This document shows positions 52,361 through 56,082 of a DNA stretch of 56,082 nt, in pieces. The position numbers were made by a program, and so were the translations under genes. Numbering within the stretch: the first letter of the stretch is position 1; every line of letters starts with the position of its first letter. The notes beneath the pieces are model-generated. The model saw only the letters and a list, made by a program, of their open reading frames with translations. It was not told the origin of the DNA and ran no database searches. Origin of the DNA: G020354785 sp964534745 (lineage in GTDB: Bacteria > Bacteroidota > Bacteroidia > Bacteroidales > UBA10428); NCBI GenBank assembly GCA_964534745.1, contig CAZHQW010000015.1:1-56082 (forward strand), in the 5' to 3' direction.

Positions 52361-53689
52361 GTGTTAAAAACATTTGTAAAAGGAGGCATTCATCCGCCTG
52401 AGAATAAACTGAGCGATAAATCCGCAATCAGGGACTTGCCGCTTCCCAAATCTGTTACCATACCTTTGTCTCAGCATCTGGGTTCACCTTCGCGTCCGGT
52501 TGTTGAAGCAGGCGAGAGTGTGAAGACGGGACAGCTGATAGCAAAAAGTGAAGGGTATGTGTCAAGCAATATCCATTCCTCTGTATCCGGGAAAATAGCA
52601 AAAATTGATGCTTTCATTGACAGCAGCGGCTATAAAAGAAAGGCAATACTTATAAACGTTGAAGGTGACGAGTGGATTGAGGATATTGACAGGGACAAGA
52701 AATTGATTAAAGAGTTCTCACTGTCATCAGATGAAATAATAAAAAAGATAACGGAATCAGGCATAGTCGGACTGGGAGGGGCGACTTTCCCCACCCATGT
52801 GAAACTTAATATTCCAAGAGGAAAAAAAACAGAATATCTCATAATAAACGGCGTCGAATGTGAGCCCTACCTTACTGCCGATCATGCCCTTATGCTTGAG
52901 AATGGCGAAGAGCTTCTGGTTGGTGTCAGCCTCCTCAAGAAGGCACTAAAAGTTAAAAGGGCACTGATTGGAATTGAAAATAACAAGGCTGATGCAATCA
53001 GCCATATAAGAGCTATAGCAAAAGGATACGACGGTATAGACGTTTATGCACTCAGAGTTAAATATCCCCAGGGAGGTGAAAAACAACTTATTAAGGCCCT
53101 GCTTAACAGGGAAGTGCCTTCAGGGGGACTGCCCATCGACGTCGGCGTTGTTGCTTTTAATGTTGGCACTACCCTGGCAGTATATGAGGCTGTTCAAAAA
53201 AATAAACCGCTGTTTGAGCGAATTGTAACATTAACAGGCAAATCAGTTAAAGAGCCTTCTAACTTCAGGGTAAGGATAGGAACCCCCATATCAATGCTTA
53301 TTGAAGAAGCAGGGGGATTACCGGATGATGCAGGCAAAATATTATACGGGGGACCGATGATGGGCAAGGCACTCAGTGATCCAAGCATTCCTGTTACCAA
53401 AGGATGCTCAGGAATAACAATTCTTCCTGAATCGGAATCGCTTAGAAAAAAGACCGAGCCCTGCATAAGATGTTCCAAGTGTGTTTCCGTATGTCCCATG
53501 GGACTGGAACCTTACCTGCTGATGGGTCTGTCGCAGAAGAATCTATATGAAAGGCTTGAATCTGATAAGGTGCTGGATTGCATAGAGTGCGGCTCCTGCA
53601 GTTTTATATGTCCCTCAAACCGGCCCCTGCTCGATTATATCAGGCTGGGTAAAACCGCGGTAAGTAAGATAATAAGACCAACAAAATAA
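52361..53689 (+). CDS. rnfC: Rnf complex subunit RnfC
   Basis: A 442-residue peripheral subunit that bears NADH/FMN-binding features (GLGGATFPTHVKL and the preceding region) and two [4Fe-4S] clusters: CIRCSKCVSVCPMG and CIECGSCSFICPSN. It oxidises or reduces NAD in the complex. The N-terminal consensus of the family is MLKTFxxGGIHPPENK, so I start at GTG 52361. A TTG at 52340 would add seven residues. Neither start has a convincing ribosome site. Confidence 0.94.
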   Translation: MLKTFVKGGIHPPENKLSDKSAIRDLPLPKSVTIPLSQHLGSPSRPVVEAGESVKTGQLIAKSEGYVSSNIHSSVSGKIAKIDAFIDSSGYKRKAILINVEGDEWIEDIDRDKKLIKEFSLSSDEIIKKITESGIVGLGGATFPTHVKLNIPRGKKTEYLIINGVECEPYLTADHALMLENGEELLVGVSLLKKALKVKRALIGIENNKADAISHIRAIAKGYDGIDVYALRVKYPQGGEKQLIKALLNREVPSGGLPIDVGVVAFNVGTTLAVYEAVQKNKPLFERIVTLTGKSVKEPSNFRVRIGTPISMLIEEAGGLPDDAGKILYGGPMMGKALSDPSIPVTKGCSGITILPESESLRKKTEPCIRCSKCVSVCPMGLEPYLLMGLSQKNLYERLESDKVLDCIECGSCSFICPSNRPLLDYIRLGKTAVSKIIRPTK

Positions 53690-53691
53690 CT

Positions 53692-54780
53692 ATGAACAGA
53701 CTACTTACGATATCACAGTCTCCGCATATATCCGGCAATTATTCTATCCGAAAGCTAATGCTGGGAGTAATAATTGCTCTCGTACCTGCATTTATTACCT
53801 CTCTTATGTATTATGGAATAGGCGTGGTAATCGTAACTGCCGTCTCTGTTACATCATGTGTCCTTTTTGAGTTCGTGATACAGAAATATATCCTTAAGAC
53901 CGGGGTCAGGATAACTGATTGCTCGGCAGTAGTCACCGGATTGCTGCTGGCATTCAACCTGCCGTCAAACACACCCTGGTGGATAATTGTTATTGGCAGC
54001 CTCGTGGCCATAGGAATAGGTAAGATGACCTTCGGGGGACTGGGGAATAATCCTTTTAATCCCGCACTGGTTGGCCGTATATTCCTGTTAATATCATTTC
54101 CCACTGCAATGACTGTATTCCCGAGACCTGCCGGCTGGGATACACCGTATATAATTCCTGCTGACAAGCTGGATGCCTTTACCGGGGCCACACCCCTTAG
54201 TCTGATTAAAGAAGGTATAAAAAGCGGCAAAAGCATTGCCAGTCTGCTGAATACAGAAAAGCTTGACTACCTGGATATGTTTCTCGGAAATATCGGCGGC
54301 TCCCTGGGTGAGATAGCGGCCTTTGCACTTCTTATCGGATGTGCCTACCTGCTGATAAGAAAAATCATTACCTGGCATATACCGGTATCTGTTATAGGGA
54401 GCGTGTTTATATTAACCGGCCTGCTGTGGATTTTCAGCAAAGAGGGACATGAAATTATATCAGGTGCCCTGAACCTTAATCTGCCGGTACTGAAATTTAA
54501 GGATGCAAGCGAAGAAATTAAGGTATTCCATATGGCAGACCCTGTATTTCATATACTCACGGGAGGCCTCATGCTTGGAGCCATATTCATGGCCACCGAT
54601 TATGTTACATCGCCAATGACGCCAAGGGGCATGATAATATATGGTATCGGGATAGGCGTGATTGTAGTGCTGATAAGGGTCTTTGGCAGCTATCCCGAGG
54701 GTGTCGCTTTCGCTATACTTATAATGAACGGATTTGTCCCTCTTATTAACAGATATATCAAACCCAAACGCTTCGGATAG
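53692..54780 (+). CDS. rnfD: Rnf complex subunit RnfD
   Basis: A 362-residue integral membrane flavoprotein with many helices, ending GFVPLINRYIKPKRFG. DAFTGATPLS (about residue 162) is the covalent FMN-attachment motif, with the Thr accepting FMN by phosphoester linkage. LGNNPFNPALVGRI and GAIFMATDYVTSPMTPRG are also conserved. The start ATG is 2 bp after rnfC. RnfD forms the ion-translocating core with RnfA, RnfE and RnfG. Confidence 0.95.
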   Translation: MNRLLTISQSPHISGNYSIRKLMLGVIIALVPAFITSLMYYGIGVVIVTAVSVTSCVLFEFVIQKYILKTGVRITDCSAVVTGLLLAFNLPSNTPWWIIVIGSLVAIGIGKMTFGGLGNNPFNPALVGRIFLLISFPTAMTVFPRPAGWDTPYIIPADKLDAFTGATPLSLIKEGIKSGKSIASLLNTEKLDYLDMFLGNIGGSLGEIAAFALLIGCAYLLIRKIITWHIPVSVIGSVFILTGLLWIFSKEGHEIISGALNLNLPVLKFKDASEEIKVFHMADPVFHILTGGLMLGAIFMATDYVTSPMTPRGMIIYGIGIGVIVVLIRVFGSYPEGVAFAILIMNGFVPLINRYIKPKRFG

Positions 54781-54790
54781 GAGGTGAAAA

Positions 54791-55366
54791 ATGGCTGGAA
54801 AAGAATCTACTTTCGTAAATATGGTACTAACTCTGTTCCTGGTGACCTTGCTGTCATCAGCAACACTGGGCTATATCTACGAATTAACCAGGGAACCAAT
54901 CGAATCAGCATTGCTTTATAAAAGGACAATGGCCTTTAATATAGTATTGCCGGAATTTAATAATAAGCCCCTGGACGAAATGTACAAGGTTGCCTATGAA
55001 AAAGACACCTTTAATTTTTATCCTGCTGTCAAAAACGGTGAAATTAAGGGTATTGCCATTGAAACAAGCTCACAGGGATATGGCGGGGAGATGAGGCTTA
55101 TTGTCGGATTTCTGCCTGACGGAACAATAAACAAGGTGGCTGTGCTTGAAAATAAAGAAACGGCCGGACTGGGCGATAAGATATTAAAGTCAAAATCTGA
55201 CTGGAGCGTTCAATTTGAGGGCAAAAATCCCGCGGATTTTAAGCTTAGTGTCACCAAGGACGGCGGTGATGTGGATGCAATTACGGCATCAACCATTACC
55301 TCGCGTGCATACTGTAAAGCTTTGGAAAATGCCTATAATGCATTAATGAAAGGAAATAAAAAATGA
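54791..55366 (+). CDS. rnfG: Rnf complex subunit RnfG
   Basis: A 191-residue flavoprotein with an N-terminal membrane helix (MVLTLFLVTLLSSATLGYIY) and a periplasmic FMN-binding domain. TASTITSRAY (about residue 165) is the covalent FMN motif; many homologues read SGATITS, so the A-S-T-I-T-S variant is slightly divergent but keeps the Thr. A strong Shine-Dalgarno GGAGGTG lies at 54780-54786, unusual here. The gene overlaps rnfE by 4 bp. Confidence 0.94.
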   Translation: MAGKESTFVNMVLTLFLVTLLSSATLGYIYELTREPIESALLYKRTMAFNIVLPEFNNKPLDEMYKVAYEKDTFNFYPAVKNGEIKGIAIETSSQGYGGEMRLIVGFLPDGTINKVAVLENKETAGLGDKILKSKSDWSVQFEGKNPADFKLSVTKDGGDVDAITASTITSRAYCKALENAYNALMKGNKK

Positions 55367-55974
55367 GCCAGCTTAAGAATTTCACAAAAGGATTTATAAA
55401 GGAAAATCCTGTCTTTGTTTTGTTCCTGGGATTATGCCCCACTCTGGGTACTACCAATTCCGCCATTAACGGCATTGGCATGGGCCTGGCCACCACCTTT
55501 GTCCTTGTTATGTCAAACCTTGTTGTGTCGCTGATAGCCCGGCTAATTCCCAATAAAGTGAGAATACCGTCATATATAGTAATTATTGCCTCATTTGTAA
55601 CTATTGTAGACCTGCTGATGAAGGCATTTCTGAATACTCCCGGTCCTCATTTTGAACCAAGCATGTATGACCAGCTTGGAATTTTTATTCCGCTTATCGT
55701 TGTTAACTGCATTGTACTGGGGAGAGCCGAAGCGTTTGCTTCAAAAAACAGTGTCATAACCTCCCTTATTGACGGACTGGGAATCGGACTTGGCTTTACT
55801 TTTGCCCTTCTTCTTCTTGGGAGTGTTCGCGAAATACTGGGAAGCGGATCTATTTTCAATATAAAGTTCATCAAGGGCGACGGCATACTTCTGTTTGTCA
55901 GTCCGCCCGGTGCATTTCTTGCTCTGGGCTTCCTTATTATGCTTATGAACAGGCTCAGTAAGAAAATATCATGA
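55363..55974 (+). CDS. rnfE: Rnf complex subunit RnfE
   Basis: A 203-residue integral membrane protein with about six helices. NPVFVLFLGLCPTLGTTNSA includes the cysteine that helps hold the shared membrane-embedded iron-sulfur cluster with RnfA. PSYIVIIASFVTIVDLLMKA and VNCIVLGRAEAFASKNS follow. The family is also known as RsxE/NqrD; Rnf is chosen by operon. It overlaps rnfG by 4 bp. Confidence 0.95.
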   Translation: MSQLKNFTKGFIKENPVFVLFLGLCPTLGTTNSAINGIGMGLATTFVLVMSNLVVSLIARLIPNKVRIPSYIVIIASFVTIVDLLMKAFLNTPGPHFEPSMYDQLGIFIPLIVVNCIVLGRAEAFASKNSVITSLIDGLGIGLGFTFALLLLGSVREILGSGSIFNIKFIKGDGILLFVSPPGAFLALGFLIMLMNRLSKKIS

Positions 55975-56006
55975 TAAGGATTTGGAATAAATAAATATAA
56001 AACGAG

Positions 56007-56082
56007 ATGGAATACATTGTAATAATTGTCTCTGCGGTTTTTGTAAATAATATAGTCCTTACCAAGTTCCTTGGTATTTGTC
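56007..56082 (+). CDS. rnfA: Rnf complex subunit RnfA (5' end only)
   Basis: The frame opens with ATG at 56007 and encodes MEYIVIIVSAVFVNNIVLTK followed by FLGIC before the window ends. NNIVLTKFLGIC is the conserved first part of RnfA/NqrE. The gene is cut by the window edge, not broken. Order rseC-rnfB-C-D-G-E-A is standard. Confidence 0.92.
   Translation, partial: MEYIVIIVSAVFVNNIVLTKFLGIC

Noticed and set aside
1..56082. CRISPR arrays, rRNA, tRNA, complete insertion sequences, prophage genes
   Set aside because: No regularly spaced repeats, no tRNA-like GC-rich cloverleafs, and no transposase, integrase or phage structural motifs were found by reading both strands.

Overview
The window looks like a chromosomal segment of an anaerobic member of the Bacteroidota, probably of the order Bacteroidales and probably from a metagenome assembly. 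The evidence is a set of lineage-typical genes: an archaeal-type ProRS, DUF349 and WbqC families, a Bacteroidota-style AddAB pair, an ExbB-ExbD-TonB set, a giant TamB, and an RseC-RnfBCDGEA cluster. Several gene starts are preceded by the Bacteroidota -7 box TAnnTTTG. Intergenic DNA is very AT-rich and Shine-Dalgarno sites are mostly absent. There is no rRNA, tRNA, CRISPR array, phage or insertion sequence. One 100-N gap lies at 9593-9692.

Layout. 1-8.05 kb: an outer-membrane protein, TrpB2, a three-gene set (M49-type metallopeptidase, glucuronokinase-like GHMP kinase, GalU), a truncated MFS gene and proS. 8.15-11.3 kb: a Tyr- and Ser-rich secreted repeat protein interrupted by the gap, then a FadL/OmpP1-type porin. 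11.35-17.2 kb (minus strand): AddA, a YhcC-type radical SAM protein and a WbqC protein, a REP-like hairpin and a YD-repeat-like lipoprotein. 17.2-19.8 kb (minus): a Tat-signal DUF362 protein with a membrane polyferredoxin. 20.0-25.7 kb (plus): larC-larE-larB for the nickel-pincer cofactor, followed within 8 bp by addB; trmD converges on it. 26.6-34.7 kb (plus): DUF349 protein, pyrG, yidC, lysA and an unknown exported protein. 34.6-38.4 kb: an esterase, a Cys-rich protein, a phytol/dolichol-kinase-like membrane protein and a cyclase-HD fusion. 38.6-41.2 kb: mtaB and miaB. 41.3-48.2 kb: a small conserved unknown, TonB-ExbD-ExbB and TamB. 48.3-50.8 kb: tsaD, a SiaC-family protein and a DUF3108 protein. 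50.99 kb to the end: rseC-rnfBCDGE and the first codons of rnfA.

How the genes fit together. Rnf couples ferredoxin and NAD redox chemistry to an ion gradient, and ExbBD-TonB spends such a gradient to energise outer-membrane receptors. TamB, the FadL-like porin and the 377-1096 protein belong to the outer envelope. AddA and AddB form one repair nuclease, although their genes are about 6.5 kb apart on opposite strands. TrmD, TsaD, MtaB and MiaB all act on tRNA nucleotide 37. Nothing here is unmistakably a new defence or mobile system. The most distinctive points are the glucuronokinase-GalU pair, the DUF362-polyferredoxin pair beside a lar operon that lacks larA, three ATTTAGAA repeats spaced 11 bp apart between those two operons, the cyclase-HD fusion, the unusual tamB start, and an assembly gap that can be resolved from the sequence itself.
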